DNA of 64,000 nucleotides from Pseudeuparius sepicola (taxonomy: Eukaryota > Arthropoda > Insecta > Coleoptera > Anthribidae). The position numbers and the translations under genes are program-made. Of the stretch, positions 11,115 through 24,215 are shown one piece after another (the stretch's first letter is position 1; each line of letters starts with the position of its first letter). The DNA lies in NCBI GenBank assembly GCA_963920635.1, contig OY987298.1, forward strand, positions 129,279,735 to 129,343,734, written 5' to 3'. The notes under the pieces are model-generated. The model searched no databases. It was not told the origin of the DNA and saw only the letters and a program-made list of their open reading frames with translations.

Positions 11115-12800
11115 GGCACAGGCAAGAGGAACATCAGACAAGATCAAGAATGACGAAGATATGAGAACATTAATATTAATTATTGTTAATATTACTATAT
11201 AGAGGGATACAAAAATTACTATAAAGCATCTCCTAATTTATGCAAGAAATCAAATGTTTTTCGTTGTGTACCTACAATGTGTTCCAGATAAGGTGATATA
11301 CCCGATTTTTGTTGGCAATTTTAAAGGTAAATAATTGATGGTTCAAAAACCAAACTTGTGTAGAATTTTCCGAGAAATTCGAATATTTTGAAACTTAATA
11401 TACTTATAGGTACTTATTAAGTTATTTCAAAAAAACGCTTTTACAATGTTGTGAAGTTGGATTTTAACACGGAATATTAGTAATGAGTATATGGGCAGTA
11501 AAAGAAAATTTTCGATTTTCATATAATACAATAACAAATGTGCTACAGGACCTACAGATAGAATCCATGTCCTAGCTATTTGTGTCTTATTTTGTAGCTC
11601 CAAAGTGTGTGTGTGTTTAGTAAAGAACCATTAAAATTGTAATAAGGGCTTCAATATTCGTGCATTTACAAATGTAACTTGAAACGAATTTCGCCCATGA
11701 CACTAAACTGGTTAATCCGGACATACAGACGATTCGGTCGAAATTCAAAGACCCGTGGGCCCAAGTCCCGGGGCGGTATTTCCGCAGCGCCGCTGATCTG
11801 GCTCCCATCCAGTTGCCGGTTAGCCTCCGATGGACGATAATTCACATATTTAACATACTTGGATCGGATTGTGTTGTTTCCGAAATTGTTTGATACAATT
11901 TGCAAGCCCATCGATTTCCGCAGAGAACTGTTTTGTTTGGGTTTGCGCTTTGAGCGTATAATTCCCAACGTTGCACTAGCGAAGTTTCTGCCCCATATAC
12001 TTCGTTTCGCTTTGTTAGACCGGTCAATATTAATTCCAAAATTTCAAACACTTACACTAATTAGTTTGGGCCCTTACCGCACCGCCTCTCAAAAATTTAA
12101 ATTGTCAAAGAAACAAAAGCAATTATTAAGACTGTTACTTAACAAAAATAATATTTCATAAGTTCATATTATGAACTGTTTTAGTTTCCGCAAGACCCCA
12201 GTTGCAAAAACTTTTGATACATTGTGCCACTCTATTATACTACGAATGCTTATGCCAGAATAATTTGCAACATTTACAACACTACTGTTGGGCCATTGTC
12301 TGTCGCGATCGGAAAAATAGTTATCCTTTTTTCTCGTGTTTGTACTAAAGAAACAACAGTGTACCTATTTTGATATAATGAAAAATTCAATGTCGCAATA
12401 CAACTTAGGTATATTTGCATAAAATTAGTAAATATTGTTTGCAGGTTACTATAGTTTCAGCTATTAAAAGCTATCACCAGACCTAAATGTAAACTAACTA
12501 TAAGAAGGAATTAAATAGTTTGAAAATTTACCTTTCATGTGTTTAGGTTCAAAAATAACATAAGAAGAAAATGACAATATAAAATATAACATTGACATAT
12601 TATAGGTATTAAAGATGGTTTTAATGGCATTAAAGAAGATTTTGAAACTTTGCATTTATGTAATAAAGGTAAACGTTTGGATTTGTTAGAAATTTTAGAA
12701 ATTTTTAGAGCAATAAAGGATCCTGATGTCGTTTGTCTGAACAATAATATTAATTTTCACTTTAATAATTTTCTAAATTTTTTAACCAATTTGATTTCCA
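11115..12800. other. No supported gene; CpG-rich segment at about 11690-12010
   Basis: AT-rich DNA surrounds a segment with many CpGs (for example GGGCGGTATTTCCGCAGCGC near 11770). Overlapping frames exist on both strands there but none shows a recognisable domain, a credible splice structure or consistent codon use. It could be a conserved non-coding element. Confidence 0.4.
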
Positions 12801-12803
12801 TAT

Positions 12804-13678
12804 ACAGTGTGTCCCAATTTGAAACTGGACACCTCAAAACTATATGAAGGACAAGGAAAACAAAAATGGTCTCTATTTTTTATTGGTAGTCCCAAGGGAG
12901 AGAATCTCATAGGCGGTGGTATTTGGATGGGGTAATTATTTCATGGATTGCTATGATTTTTTAAAATTGCTAATTTTCAAGTGACAAGTGACAATCCGAT
13001 TGTGGCATAAATGGCAAATGGCATCTCAGTTGCCGCTTTCACAGATCATGATAGTAGGTTAAGATTTAGCGAGTCTCATAATGAAAGTTGAACGTGTTTT
13101 TCCGATTTTTCGAGGCTCTTACGTTGCGTTTCTGTAACATTGTGGTTTGCTCAAATCAGTGCCTACCTAATAGACATGGTATAGGTACGTAATGTATGAA
13201 AAAACACCAGGCTGCTGCGAGATATTGAAGACAGAAAGACGTCAACTTTGCAGTGTTCGCGAATTGAAGATTATGCTGTGCGTATAATCAACAATAACAG
13301 AATAACCCGGAATTATTTGGCCGTATTCGTGCATCGCTCACAAACATAATACATAATTAGATTTTAATGGTGACATTTTCAAACAGATCCTTTAATGTGA
13401 ACAGTGTTTGGTGCGTATATGTAAGTATATGCATATTGGATTGACATTGGAAAATCAAAAGGTACCTACCTAATACCTACCTAAATTAACGTAGACTGCA
13501 TGCTGTAGTTGTATATGTCAGAAAAAACTCCACGCCGGTTTTCACAAGAGGTTTTAATACACTTCTGAAAATATTTTTTTGGTTGACTTTAGAATTTTTT
13601 AAATTTCGGATTCTATTAAGCTATTTTTATTCCAGATGTGGTTGAATTTTTTACATCATGACTGAATCACCCTGTATT
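12804..13678. other. Segment bounded by TACAGTGTG and CACCCTGTA
   Basis: TATACAGTGTGTCCC at 12804 and CACCCTGTA near 13668 are oppositely oriented terminus-like motifs about 870 bp apart. I saw no longer inverted similarity between the ends and no reading frame inside with known domains, so calling it one element is speculative. Confidence 0.25.
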
Positions 13679-14079
13679 TTGTATAATTTTTTCTTGTATT
13701 TAGTTCAATTTTAGGTCTGAAGATAGCTTTTAATAGCTGAAACTAGTAACCTACAAACGATACCTATTTACTAATTTTATGCAAATATTGTAAGTTGTTT
13801 TGTGACATTAAATTGTAATTGTACTAAAGCCTGGTTCATTATACAAAGCCTGGCTTATTTTTAAGAAATAAGAAACGTCATTTGTCCTTTGATTTGGACC
13901 GACCAATGACATTTTTAAATATTTCTTAAAAATAAGGTAAAAGTAAAAGATAAAGAAGCTCTTTGAGCCAGGCATAATTTATATGGACAAAATCTTCGAG
14001 ATTCCTCACAGATTTTTTAATTTACCTATTTTGGGGTGAGACAATTCGGAAATTGTTCTGTATACCTCCAAAGACCCTG

Positions 14080-14720
14080 ATGTCCTGAAGACAGTGCCCC
14101 AGGGTTTCGTACACAACTATATTCCGTCTCGTGCCAGGCCGGCAGGAGGCTAGCAAAAAATTTGAATATAGTGAATCATCAATTCCCGTGCCTTACTATT
14201 CGGCAACCTGTTAACCCTGTTTTGATGTTTTCATGTATTTCCGCTGTATACGTGGTTAAACCTTTGGTACTTATTGCTTTTACACCTGTATAGTTGCCCG
14301 CCCGGCCGCAAAGCCATGAGAGGGCGAACTCCATTAACCTGGTCCGTTCATCAACCCCCTCGTTTTGCTTGGCGAGGTGATAACCGGCCGCAAGTGTAGG
14401 TGTGCCAATTTGGGCGCCCATCGACCGGCGCGGCGGTGACGGGAGGGGGGTGGTGGTGGTGGGGGCTCGTAAACCCCCCTACCCTAACCCCCCCCCCATA
14501 AAAATGTTTATAAGTCGGGAATTAGCGCCCCGGCGCGCCATAAATTAATACGGTGGATTTAATTAATGCCGAACGGGCCGGGGCTTTATGGCCGCCAATA
14601 TGTGAGCGGGGGAACGCCGGGCGGAAGGGGCATGGAAATCTCGCCTCGGAGGCGAGAACGCTCAAACTATGCCTGCGTTGTAGCGCGGCTGGTAGGGAAT
14701 GGTTCAATATGCAGTTCGTT
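14080..14720. promoter_or_regulatory. GC-rich island, candidate regulatory element
   Basis: This block is strongly G+C and CpG rich against an AT-rich background. It contains homeodomain-type words (TTTAATTAAT at 14558-14567) and CTTTATGGCCGCC (14584-14596), a Cdx/Abd-B-like TTTATGGC context. The words are seen directly; regulatory function is inferred from composition only. No exon could be supported. Confidence 0.35.
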
Positions 14721-14968
14721 GCGAAATAATTTTGCTTAGTCGGCGTGCCTGTATCACATTCCTGATATTAACATATACCGCTTTTAGCCCTACTGCACAC
14801 GGCAAGGTGCATAGGGACAGAGAAGCTATGTGTATCTTTGAATAAAGAATCCCAGGAAGAAGTCAAAGCTTTATGTGTAGCATAGCGTTTGTGTAGGTAG
14901 ATACACGCGCGGCCTCATAAATGTGAAATGAGCAAGAAATCAAGAATTTCGGTTAAGTGCGGCAACGG

Positions 14969-16252
14969 CAGCGGCGTCGCGCCGGGGGGCCAGGGGGGGG
15001 CACGGGCCCCCCCAGTTTTTTTTAGGTGGGAATTTTATAATACTACCTAAGGTAAAAACGGAAATAATTCACAGCAATCACTTAATTAATTACATGAGCG
15101 GTGATGGTGCCTAATTTTGGTCTCATGGGCTGCGGACGCTGAGATAGGCACCGCATGGCCGCGCGTGCATAGATTTGTCTTAACCTGACTCGCCTCGCAC
15201 TTGATAGGTAGAATGTTTTGCCCAAAAAATCAGTCGAAGAATGATGCTTTATTGAGTAAATATGATGTTCCTGTTCTGGAAAAGATGTGATATTTTTACA
15301 AGCTTTCATTTAACTTGTCCTGTTAGTGTGTATATACATATCACGAACGATGATCCCCGCGTCACAATGGTCGACAATGTAATTTCCATTGTCAACCATT
15401 GTGACGCAGGAAGATGGCGGATTATCTATTTCTGCACAACCTACTTGACATGAGTACAAAAAAAAATAGGTAAGTGACGTCATACTAAAACCAATATAGC
15501 GGATGTCCCAAGATGGTGGACTAAATTTCTTTACCACCCTCCTGATATGGGAATAAAATAAGTACTAAAAAACGCAAAATAAAATAAAGGGTAAAAAAAC
15601 TTTTAAAAAACAAGCTTTTATTTAAACTATGTACTCAAACGAATAAAATAATATAAAATAAGTCTAGGTTTTCGTTAAGATAATTCAAAGCCGAATTGCG
15701 TTTTTGTAAATCAAAAAACATGTCATGCGAGTTGTTCATAAAAGTAGGTAGGTACCAATTAAATTTTATTGGACAGTGATTTGTTGATAAGCAAGTACCT
15801 ATTTGCCAAAGTAGATATGTATTTTCTTTACAATTCGCGCGAAATGCTTTTAGATTTATAACAACTTGTCACAATTTCGCATTGAATTATCTCAACGAAA
15901 ACCTACACTTATTTTATTTTATTCATTTTAGTACATGGCTTAAATAAAAGCTTGTTTTAAAAAAAAAAATACATTTTATTTTTTAGATGTTATTTATTTT
16001 TTGTTTGTATTAATGATAGGACAGTACATACAAGTTGTTTCATTTTGGAAGTGTTTTTTGACAGTGACAATACAAGTTTTTTTTATTTCGGAGGTATTTT
16101 TTTTTGTTTTTGTTTCATGTATTATTTGTCTCGTTGGTTTATTAAAAAAAAAGAGAAGAAAAAATAAAAGAGTAATTGTTTTCTTTTCCCATTTTTGTTG
16201 AAAAAAAATTTTAAGGTGCCCCCCCTGCTTCTGAAGTCACGCGACGCCACTG
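14969..16252. mobile_element. hAT-type element, 8-bp duplication GGCAACGG
   Basis: The element starts CAGCGGCGTCGCG and ends with the reverse complement of CAGTGGCGTCGCG, with G-runs inside both ends. It is flanked by GGCAACGG at 14961-14968 and 16253-16260, a perfect 8-bp target duplication diagnostic of hAT. Inside lies an AT-rich palindrome (arms about 15603-15740 and 15830-15962, sharing ACAAGCTTTTATTTAA and AGGTTTTCGTT) and a short hairpin at 15356-15412. No transposase domain was recognised, so it is non-autonomous. Confidence 0.88.
15356..15412. repeat. Short perfect-stem hairpin
   Basis: CGTCACAATGGT then GACAATG pairs with CATTGTC then ACCATTGTGACG, separated by about six bases: a stem of about 20 bp with one unpaired base each side. 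It lies inside the hAT at 14969-16252. The size is within the pre-miRNA range, but location inside a TE argues against a conserved miRNA. Confidence 0.6.
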
Positions 16253-16303
16253 GGCAACGGCAAAGTTGCGCCAATTCCACGGCTTCTCAAATCAACAACT
16301 ATA

Positions 16304-17474
16304 CAGTGGCGGAGCTATGCATAAGCAAATATAAGCATTGCTTAGGGGCCCTGACCAAATGGGGGCCCGTGGCCCGTCGGACGTGATGACGGTACACCCG
16401 TACACCCGTACACCGTACGGGTCATCAGTCGTCGGTCAACATTTTTTCGTGCAGTGAATTTAATTTACTTATTTACTAGTCGTTGACATGAGTTCCTTTG
16501 ATATTATCTGAATAGAGAATTTTATTTGTAGCTTTTTCTGTAATATTGGAGTTTTTTTATTTTATTTTGTTTGCTATGGAATATTTTATGTTTTTTTATA
16601 AATAAAAGGACTGGTTCATTTAATATATTGTATTACCTACTTAGTTTTCTTATTTTCGTGTGATATTGGAGATGTTTTATTTTTTAATTTTATATAGTTT
16701 GGAACTTGCCCTATATTCCGGTTTTAATACGCGAGTCAACGAAAATAGGTTAAGTCACTGCATTATATATATTATTATAATTTAAAAGTGGATTTAAAGT
16801 TTTACAATATTCCTTGGTTAAATAAGTTATATCTAAGTATAATTGTGTTATTATAGAAGAATCTCGTAGTGGTTTTTTACACTTCTTTATCTTAACCGCG
16901 CACCAAAACTTTGATTTTTTTGAATTTTTAAAGCTTTCCTGGAGTCTTCGGGTGAGGTTCTGATGAAAAAACACGCAATTTCCAAGAGTGGTTTCAGAGG
17001 ATTTTCCGTCGGTTTCGTTGATTCTACGGCCGTCCCCTTTCACGAATGTGGTTAATCGTGAATCGGAAAATTCTTTTAGATATCGGATTTTCGAGGTTAT
17101 TTTCGGTACCGGAGGAAAGTAAGACACACAATTAAGAGATTTACCACCTCCTTCGATTTTTAGAACGGCTCTATTCGAGGTTTTCGATGGTCCGTGGGCA
17201 GGGTTCTAAGATTTTCCACTATATTATTCAGGCAATCTAAGGCCAACCTAACAGCGCCGAATTTACTGTTTTTCGCACTGTAACTGGCAATGTCACGTAA
17301 GGCAATGTCGCGTAATAAGACGTTAAATTTGCCGTCACTTACGCCTTTGAGGTTATGGATGGCTTTCAAACCGCGAGAGAGGAGAGGGGCAATTGCAACG
17401 TTGTCAGTTGAACGCCTTTGCGACCGCACGTATTGGAACGATTTCAAGGGCCGCGCCTGTACCTGTACTTCTTC
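16304..17474. other. Isolated hAT-like end, then AT-rich DNA
   Basis: CAGTGGCGGAGCTATGC at 16304 looks like a hAT 5' end, followed by a small GTACACC tandem array at about 16393-16417. Neither an opposite end nor a repeat of the preceding CAACTATA was found. Frames at 16750-17525 on the minus strand show no recognisable domain. Confidence 0.4.
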
Positions 17475-17818
17475 TTCGAATATTGAAGTCAACAGGTGTT
17501 TTAGGGCACGTTTTGGCAATTTCAACGCAAACGGTTGATTTGATCGTTATGAAACAGAAGTACCTTTTTGTTGCATAACGAAAAGATGCACTAAAATGAT
17601 GGACCTGCAGGACCAAAAAGATAACCTCAAAAAAGTTACGAGTAAAAGCAAGATCCAAAAACAGCGCAAGGGCGCCCTCTGTGAGACACGTATAGATTGA
17701 CATGTTCAGCTTATTCTCCATCTCTGAAAACACAGCAATGACAAATTTCAGTTCAGCAGCTTGATTATTTTGGAAGATATTGCCACAATTCAATTTCAAA
17801 AAAACACCCTGTACCTCA
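17475..17818 (-). repeat. Half copy of palindrome core A
   Basis: This matches the right arm of the palindrome at 29133-30312: it runs from CGAATATTGAAGTCAACAGG through GGACCTGCAGGACCAAAAAG and GCGCCCTCTGTGAGA to a CACCCTGTA end at about 17806. The corresponding left arm is absent, so it is a truncated or never-duplicated copy. It ends in ACACCCTGTA, whereas the 29.1-kb element carries a further outer arm. Confidence 0.75.
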
Positions 17819-18744
17819 GTAACTATTGAGATTGGACCCGTAGATGTTAGCTTAATCGTAATATTTTGACGTCGCCTACCTGCTCCCGCGAGATGTCCAC
17901 GTACTTACCGGACACCCTGTATAATATATCGTTGTGTTTTCTCCAGTTTGAGGTAAGTAGTTTTATTGTGCGATTATTGAAAATGTATAAACCCTATATA
18001 TTCGAAAGAATACTTATATTTATGAAAACTTTTGGTCATAACTGGACGAGCACAGCCCGAAAGAATGACATATAGTTGTTATGAATCACCCTGTAATGTC
18101 CATATTTCATGACGCTGCTCTCACTAAATTTAGAAACAGCAAAGTTTTTTGTTAACATTCCATTCGTTTTACCCAAAACGAATGCGACCGCACATTTAGT
18201 AAGTAACTCGTTCGAAAAATGCAGGGGAAAAAAGTCATTTCGGCAAAACAAGTAATATATTGTTCCCGGCCCTCCGCGCATTTTTCTATTTTTAAATTTT
18301 TCATTTGTTTAGGAATGCCCACTCGTGGAACAAGTAATTGCCGGGGCAGGAATAGTTCATTCTCCATTTTAAAGTGAGCATTTGTCTTTCCGTGACACAT
18401 TTTTCCATTACATTTTAATTTTCTCGGCCGCTGCTGCTCTCCCGCCCCTTTTATCGGTCCTTTTTTACTTGGTTGCGGCCGCCATAAAGTAAGATAGCTT
18501 TCATTTAAATATAAATAACTGCCGGTGTTAATTTACCCTGAAGGAATTTGTGTATAACGCGGTGTCAGGTTCAGGGCTGTATATTAATTAGAAATAAATT
18601 TCAGCTGAGCTTTCACTCAAACTTTTTAAACGCGGTTATAAAATACATTTTGATATTCTTATAATGGCCGTTTTCTAAAAGCTGTTAGGTACGAGTATAG
18701 CGCCCAGAATGAGTATCTAATGAGCAACCACATAATACAATTTT
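17819..18744. other. Terminus motifs and a GC-rich patch, no gene
   Basis: CACCCTGTA termini occur at about 17913 and 18087 without partners. A small GC-rich patch at 18410-18560 includes GCGGCCGCCATAAAG (18475-18489), which in reverse reads CTTTATGGCGGCCGC and resembles the word in the 14.58-kb island. Nothing else is recognised. Confidence 0.35.
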
Positions 18745-18897
18745 ACTTAGAAAAGTTGTTTAGAATTAAAAGACGTGTCCGATTGTAAATTTTCAAGCAA
18801 TTCGGCTGACTTTGATATTTTTGTTGTTTTTTGGCTGATTTGCCGATTTGCTTGAAAAGTTACAATCAGACACGTCTTTTAATTCTAAACAACTTTC
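18745..18897. repeat. Short palindrome, core module B
   Basis: GTTGTTTAGAATTAAAAGAC near 18750 and its reverse complement near 18870 bracket a loop; arms are about 70 bp. The sequence belongs to the recurring core B family. A CACCCTGTA terminus lies about 110 bp to the right (19009). Confidence 0.75.
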
Positions 18898-19284
18898 CTA
18901 AATAAATGTTTTTTATATTTTTAAAAACAAAGGAGTTTCACACTTGGCACTTTAAAAATAAAGGTAGTTTATTCTTGATAGTATTTCATGTTTTTGTATT
19001 TTTTGGGCACCCTGTATAAAAAAATCGCAAATTCTCTCCGTAGACCACATTTTTTCCAGAAGCTTTTATCACGAATGACTTTTTGTCGAAAAATTAAATT
19101 TTTGGTCCATTTGTCCTCTTGGGGACTCCATCCACGGACACACTGTATATTATGGTGTAATCGATAACTGCATAGGTTAGGTATACTTTGACAGCGTTGA
19201 TATAATTTTGCCTTTCCAATAAAAAAAAACAGCGCAATTGTTACGATTTTACATATTATACAAGGTATTCCGTAATTCTATATA

Positions 19285-20050
19285 TACAGGGTGTGTGATT
19301 TGATCCTGTAAAATTGTGATGCGCTGCACGATTTAAGTGTCCTCTTATGCATCGGATATCGGACAACATAGCTTTATTCAGCGCCCCTTGAAACTGAAAC
19401 TCCAATGTGCCAAGTTTATACTTCCCAGACTAACATTTCAACAGATCCTTATTTAGAGTTGAGAAAATTTATTATTATTTTTTTTTAATCAAAAATCAAG
19501 AATGCTTTGGAAATATTTGAAAATCGGGTAGACTTCATCGAAACATCCCAAAAATGTCCCATTAATAAAAGAAAACTGAAGAAGAATATCATTCTACCGT
19601 TTTAAAATAATACTTAAATATGGCATAGATCACAGGAAATATGCCATATTTAAGTATTATTTTAAAACGTGGTCTTTGTTTTTTGTTTTCTTTATTAGTG
19701 GAATTTTTTGTTTCGATTAAGTTTATCTCATCTTCAAATATTTTCTGAAGCATTCCTGATTTTTAATTGAAAATAAAAAACAATTTTCCCAACTATAACG
19801 TCCTCTAGAAATTTTAGTTGGCGATGTAAATTCATAAAATTTGAGATATGTGTGTCTCAGGGGTGCTGATTAAAGTTACCAGTCGATAAAAAATCGCCAA
19901 TACCAAGCATTTTCAAAATACCGCATCGAAAAAAATCATACTCAAATCTAGCATTATTTTGAAAAGATAAAACGGCGGTTTTTTTGGGCTGTTTTGAATA
20001 AGTTTAATCTATTTTCAGATGTTTCCAAAACATACTTTACTTTTTGTAGT
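19285..20050. mobile_element. TACAGGGTG-ended palindromic element
   Basis: TACAGGGTGTGTG begins near 19285. The palindrome proper has arms at about 19450-19634 and 19648-19815, with centre words CTTAAATATGGCAT and ATGCCATATTTAAG. Outer similarity extends to CAGCGCCCCTTGA against CAGCACCCCTGA in reverse complement. The right terminus was not located, so the end is approximate. Confidence 0.6.
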
Positions 20051-21059
20051 AGTTGCATCATTCCGACATCGTTTCTTTAAAAATAATTATTGACCCAAAC
20101 AAAGTGCTACATTTAAACATGGCCATTATGTAGGCCATTTTGTGCCATTTAGGTGACCAGGGCAGAAGTTTTTCGTCAATAGCCAGTTCTTTCCTGCAAG
20201 CAACAATGCCTAGCTTTTTAAAATCTGTTTATAAATAACAAAATATATGGCAGAAACAAGAAAGGTCAAAATTTTTTTTGGCCCATGCACCCGCTATAGT
20301 GGCATTAGATACCGTGGGATATTATCACGCCCATAACAAATTCCTACGCCCATCGATTTTTTTTATATTTTGTTACTTGGCACTAAAACAACAAGGTTAT
20401 TACAATTACATAAGTAATGAAAATAATTTTATGTTGCTAAAAATTGTCCATTTCAGGAACGGATTTAATTCAGAACTTTGGCTTTGTATAACACAATATT
20501 ACTATATAAAGTTCTTTTTATATGAAATTTTTGTTCTTCTAAGAGGTTTGTTCGTATAAGACTCGTACCTATACGGGACAAAAAAAATTCTAGTTGAACT
20601 TCAGCTTTTGGGGTTCGGCTTTGCTTGCTTTCACGTAGGTGTGCGTTGGAAATTAAAAAAGACTAACTAATTTTTTACACCAATAAAGTTCCCTTTCTCG
20701 TTTAGGTTTTACCACAAAAAGTTATTAAATTAAGGAAGCTTGAACAGAACGAAAAACTTAGAAGGTGTGCAAAATGTCAAAAGCTTAAGCCGACTTTGAT
20801 TTTCTGTTAAAAAATTAAGACAAAAAATCGAAAGTAGGCTTTTGATATTTTTCACACCATGAACAAAAGTCATTATGAACATGTTCCTGCTACACCACCA
20901 ACTTTCAAACTTTAATTTTGGAGCAAAAAGAAATTAAAACAAATAAGTAGCAATGCCTTACAATACTCAGGACTCGATACTAAGTTGAGGTATAGGTATT
21001 TTAATGTAGTTATTACTTTTCATATAAAATTTCGTAAAAAAAGTGTGATATTCAACTTT
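20051..21059. other. AT-rich DNA with a core-B-like palindrome at about 20730-20870
   Basis: An imperfect inverted repeat near 20780-20860 (AAGCTTAAGCCGACTTTGAT against AAGTAGGCTTTTGATA in reverse) belongs to the core B family. A 93-codon frame at 20278-20559 has no known domain and is probably chance. Confidence 0.4.
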
Positions 21060-22170
21060 TCACACTTTTTTTACGAAATTTCGTAAAAAGTTTGTAAATT
21101 TTCAAATGGCCGTTACTTTCTTTATGCATTGTCACGGTAGCTCCGCTTTTCTTCTCAACTTTTCATATTGTTTTTATATTTTAAAACCCTCATAGGCGTC
21201 TGTTAATCATTTTTCAAGAACTTTATAGGCTTAGTCGAAAACTTCTAAAAGGTGAGATGACTCTTTACAGAAATCCACACGAGAAAATTAGCGATTGATA
21301 ATTGGTAATATAAATCTCTGAAACTTATACAATTTCACCTACAAGGAACTAACTTAAAAAAATATATAAAAACATGTAAAATACAAAATTATAATTCATA
21401 ATGCACCAAAGAGGACCACAGCTACTGACTTAAAAAGTGAATGAGTATGAGAGAGTAATATTTTGGATAATAACTGTATAGAGATGCCGAAACCAAAATG
21501 TCTCACTAACCATAGAGTTCGAGAATTCTACACTGAGTTTAGATAATAAACTTGCGACCTTTAAAATCAGTTTTACTGGTCTCTCTACCATAATTACGAG
21601 TCTAGCGGTAAAATTATTCACCACGAAAGAAAATGGCGATCTTTAAAAAGTTAAAACAAGTACTTAGTACTTACACCCAGAAATCATAAAGAAAAACAAA
21701 ATAAGCTTTAGTTCGTAGTTACAGAGAGCACAAAAGTACCCAGGACTTTGAATATTTTTTGTCAGCTTGGAAGATATTTTAGAATCGCAATAAAGTCATA
21801 AAATGTAACATAAAATTTTTATATTTTCATATCCTTCAGCACGTTTCAATAATATGCTTACAATTATTGATAATTGTTTGTAAGTCAATAAGCTGTCTCG
21901 GTAATAAAAAAGTCAACTTTTCGTATTCGTTCTTTATATTTTGAAACCTTCAAAGGCGTCAGTTAATAATATTGTGGGAACTGGGAACTTCATAGGCCTA
22001 GTCAAAATCCTTCAAACTTGCATAATTTCATCTGCAAAGGTACTAATTTAAAATATATAAAAAAAAACAGAATGCACAAGATATTAATTCATAATGATCA
22101 AAGAAGGCCAAATCGACTGACTTAAAAGTGAAATTCACACCTTTCCTACGAAATTTCGTAAACACACATA
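21060..22170. repeat. Imperfect direct duplication, about 0.8-kb period
   Basis: About 21150-21440 and about 21915-22165 are similar in the same orientation. Landmarks are AGGCGTC(T/A)GTTAAT, TTCATAGGC(C/T)TAGTC, ATAATTTCA(T/C)CT, and AATTCATAATG followed by (G)ACTGACTTAAAA. An inverted ACTTTTTTTACGAAATTTCGT motif lies at the left. The two copies differ at many positions, so the duplication is old. Confidence 0.6.
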
Positions 22171-22989
22171 ATGGTTCTGATAGTCTATGTATAGCTTTGT
22201 CTATATGTAGCTTTGTCTACGTGTGCGTCTATTTTTTGCTGTTGGAACACTCTGTATATTTTTTGTATGGTTGGATCGAAAAATCTGGCAAATAATTATT
22301 ACTTTGACATTGTTTGATTCTAAAGGCTTTTCACGAAGTTGACATGTTGGGCAATTTGTCCTTTTGGGGAAGTAATAAAACTAGAGAGGTATCTTAATCC
22401 ATTTCTTTTAAGTAGGTATTATTCACTTTAATATTTTTTCTTCGTATACCTACACTAAGATATCTATATTAATATAACATGAAGTTTCTAAGTAGAGCTG
22501 AAGTGTTTTACTTTCCCATATTTGGCGTGCATATCCTAAAATAAAAAAAAACATCCCCTAAAAGATTGCGCACAACCTCCCGAACCATTAAATAAATTCT
22601 CATTAGTAGATAGCGCTCTCGCGGGCTTATTAAAAAATCATGCGCCTAAATTCCCTCGCTCGACGACTATAAAATTAAAGCGTCCCGGCCTCGCTGCGCC
22701 TCCGCCTCCCTTAAAACAACTTTAAAAATTCCGGGCGAACCGCCACCTCCGGTATAAAGGCCTCCGGGCCAAGGAGTGTATATATATATATATCCGTGGG
22801 CTTATGAAAAGAAAGCATAGAGGGGAGAGCTCGGCGGCATTATATGTTAAAAATGACTGCGATTAAGCCCTCTAGGGTAAACTTATACCCCCACATACAC
22901 GTACGTTCTCCCCCTCGTCTTCCCTATTTTATCTGGTCCTGTGGTGGGATCGAGTTGGGGTGGCGGTGTTTTATTTTCAATTTTCCGAT
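22171..22989. promoter_or_regulatory. GC-rich island at about 22590-22990
   Basis: The left third is plain AT-rich DNA. From about 22590 the composition changes abruptly to CpG-rich (for example GCGTCCCGGCCTCGCTGCGC near 22680), with a TATATATATA tract near 22780. It resembles the other islands at 14.1, 39.9, 46.2 and 52.7 kb. Regulatory function is inferred from composition; no exon is supported. Confidence 0.3.
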
Positions 22990-23678
22990 ATCGACGCCAA
23001 TTTCTAGGAGGGAAAGTTCACGTCCCCTTCTGGTTAGATTGCTTCGTAAACAACGTTCGCCCAAGCTGAATTTTTAATGAGAGATACCTACGTGCGCAGG
23101 TAAGATAGTCAACACCAAGTGAATATAGTTCGATGGACGGCGGTATCTATATCTACAGGGTGGCTTATATAAGTGGCTCACTCCAAATATCTCGGATATT
23201 TTTTGACAGAAAAAATCGGTGGCGGATGCGATTGATAGCTCTTCTGGGCGGCCTCCTTTTGTCACAATGAAAGATGCTGTATAATGGTCACCTATGGCCA
23301 AAAATCGAAGAAATTTAAAAAATCTAAGACAGATAAATTATATATACAGTGTGTCCCCGGATTGAGTTCACATAAGGTGTAAATAACAAAAAAAAATCGG
23401 GTTGAAATTTGAACTTCTGGTTTGAAACTAATTTGAGACATAATTTTAGTTTCGAAAAATCATGTACTGCGTCTTAATCTTTTAGCAGAAAAAAATCAAA
23501 ATCGACCTAGGCTTTCGAAAATTTTCACGCACCTAGGTACTTATACAGTTTTTCATTGGAAACATGTTTTCTTAATAACGGGATCAGATCCCGCGCTTTC
23601 CAACAATTAAATAGATTTGTGAGAGGTAGTTACCCATGGAAATAAATGTATAATAATAGCGCTATAACGTTAGTAATG
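22990..23678. other. TE terminus motifs, no gene
   Basis: CTACAGGGTGGC at about 23153 and TACAGTGTGTCC at about 23347 are two terminus-like motifs in the same orientation, suggesting abutting or nested element fragments. Core-B-like words occur at 23460-23590. Confidence 0.35.
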
Positions 23679-23686
23679 AGATCCCC

Positions 23687-24215
23687 CAGTGGCGCAACGA
23701 GGGGGGGGGCTGCCAGGCCAGGCCCCAGCTCGTACCAACCAAGCGAAAAAGCGCTAAACAATGCTAGATAATAACAATGCTACAGGATCGTTTCTTTACA
23801 AGACCTAATGATTTGTATTTTGTTTAATCTGTATTTTTTAAGTTTATGTTATGATTTATAAAGAGGATGTGAGGATGTGGCAATAAATTTATAAACACTA
23901 ACTTATATTTTTACTTCCACATCACTCAAGGAATTTTCTCTCCGGCTTTTATGTAAAAAAAGAGTACCTACACCAACTTATTACAGTTACTGCATAGTTA
24001 AATTATTATTATTATGGTTTCACAAAGAAAAAACTACAATCAATTGCGTAATATTTTTTGCTAATATTAGGTTAGGTACTTATTTTTTTTTCAGTTCATT
24101 AAAAATGTTTGAACTTGAAAATTTAAAAATTTTCGCCTGCGGCGCAATTCTTAACAATGGAAAATGAACTTTGTCAGCCAGCCCTCCCTGACAATAATTT
24201 CTGGTTGCGCCACTG
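23687..24215. mobile_element. hAT-type MITE
   Basis: The left end CAGTGGCGCAACGAGG is followed by a G run; the right end is the reverse complement of CAGTGGCGCAACCAG. The flanks AGATCCCC (23679-23686) and ACATACCC (24216-24223) agree at 6 of 8 positions, consistent with an aged 8-bp target duplication. No coding region is seen. Confidence 0.78.
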
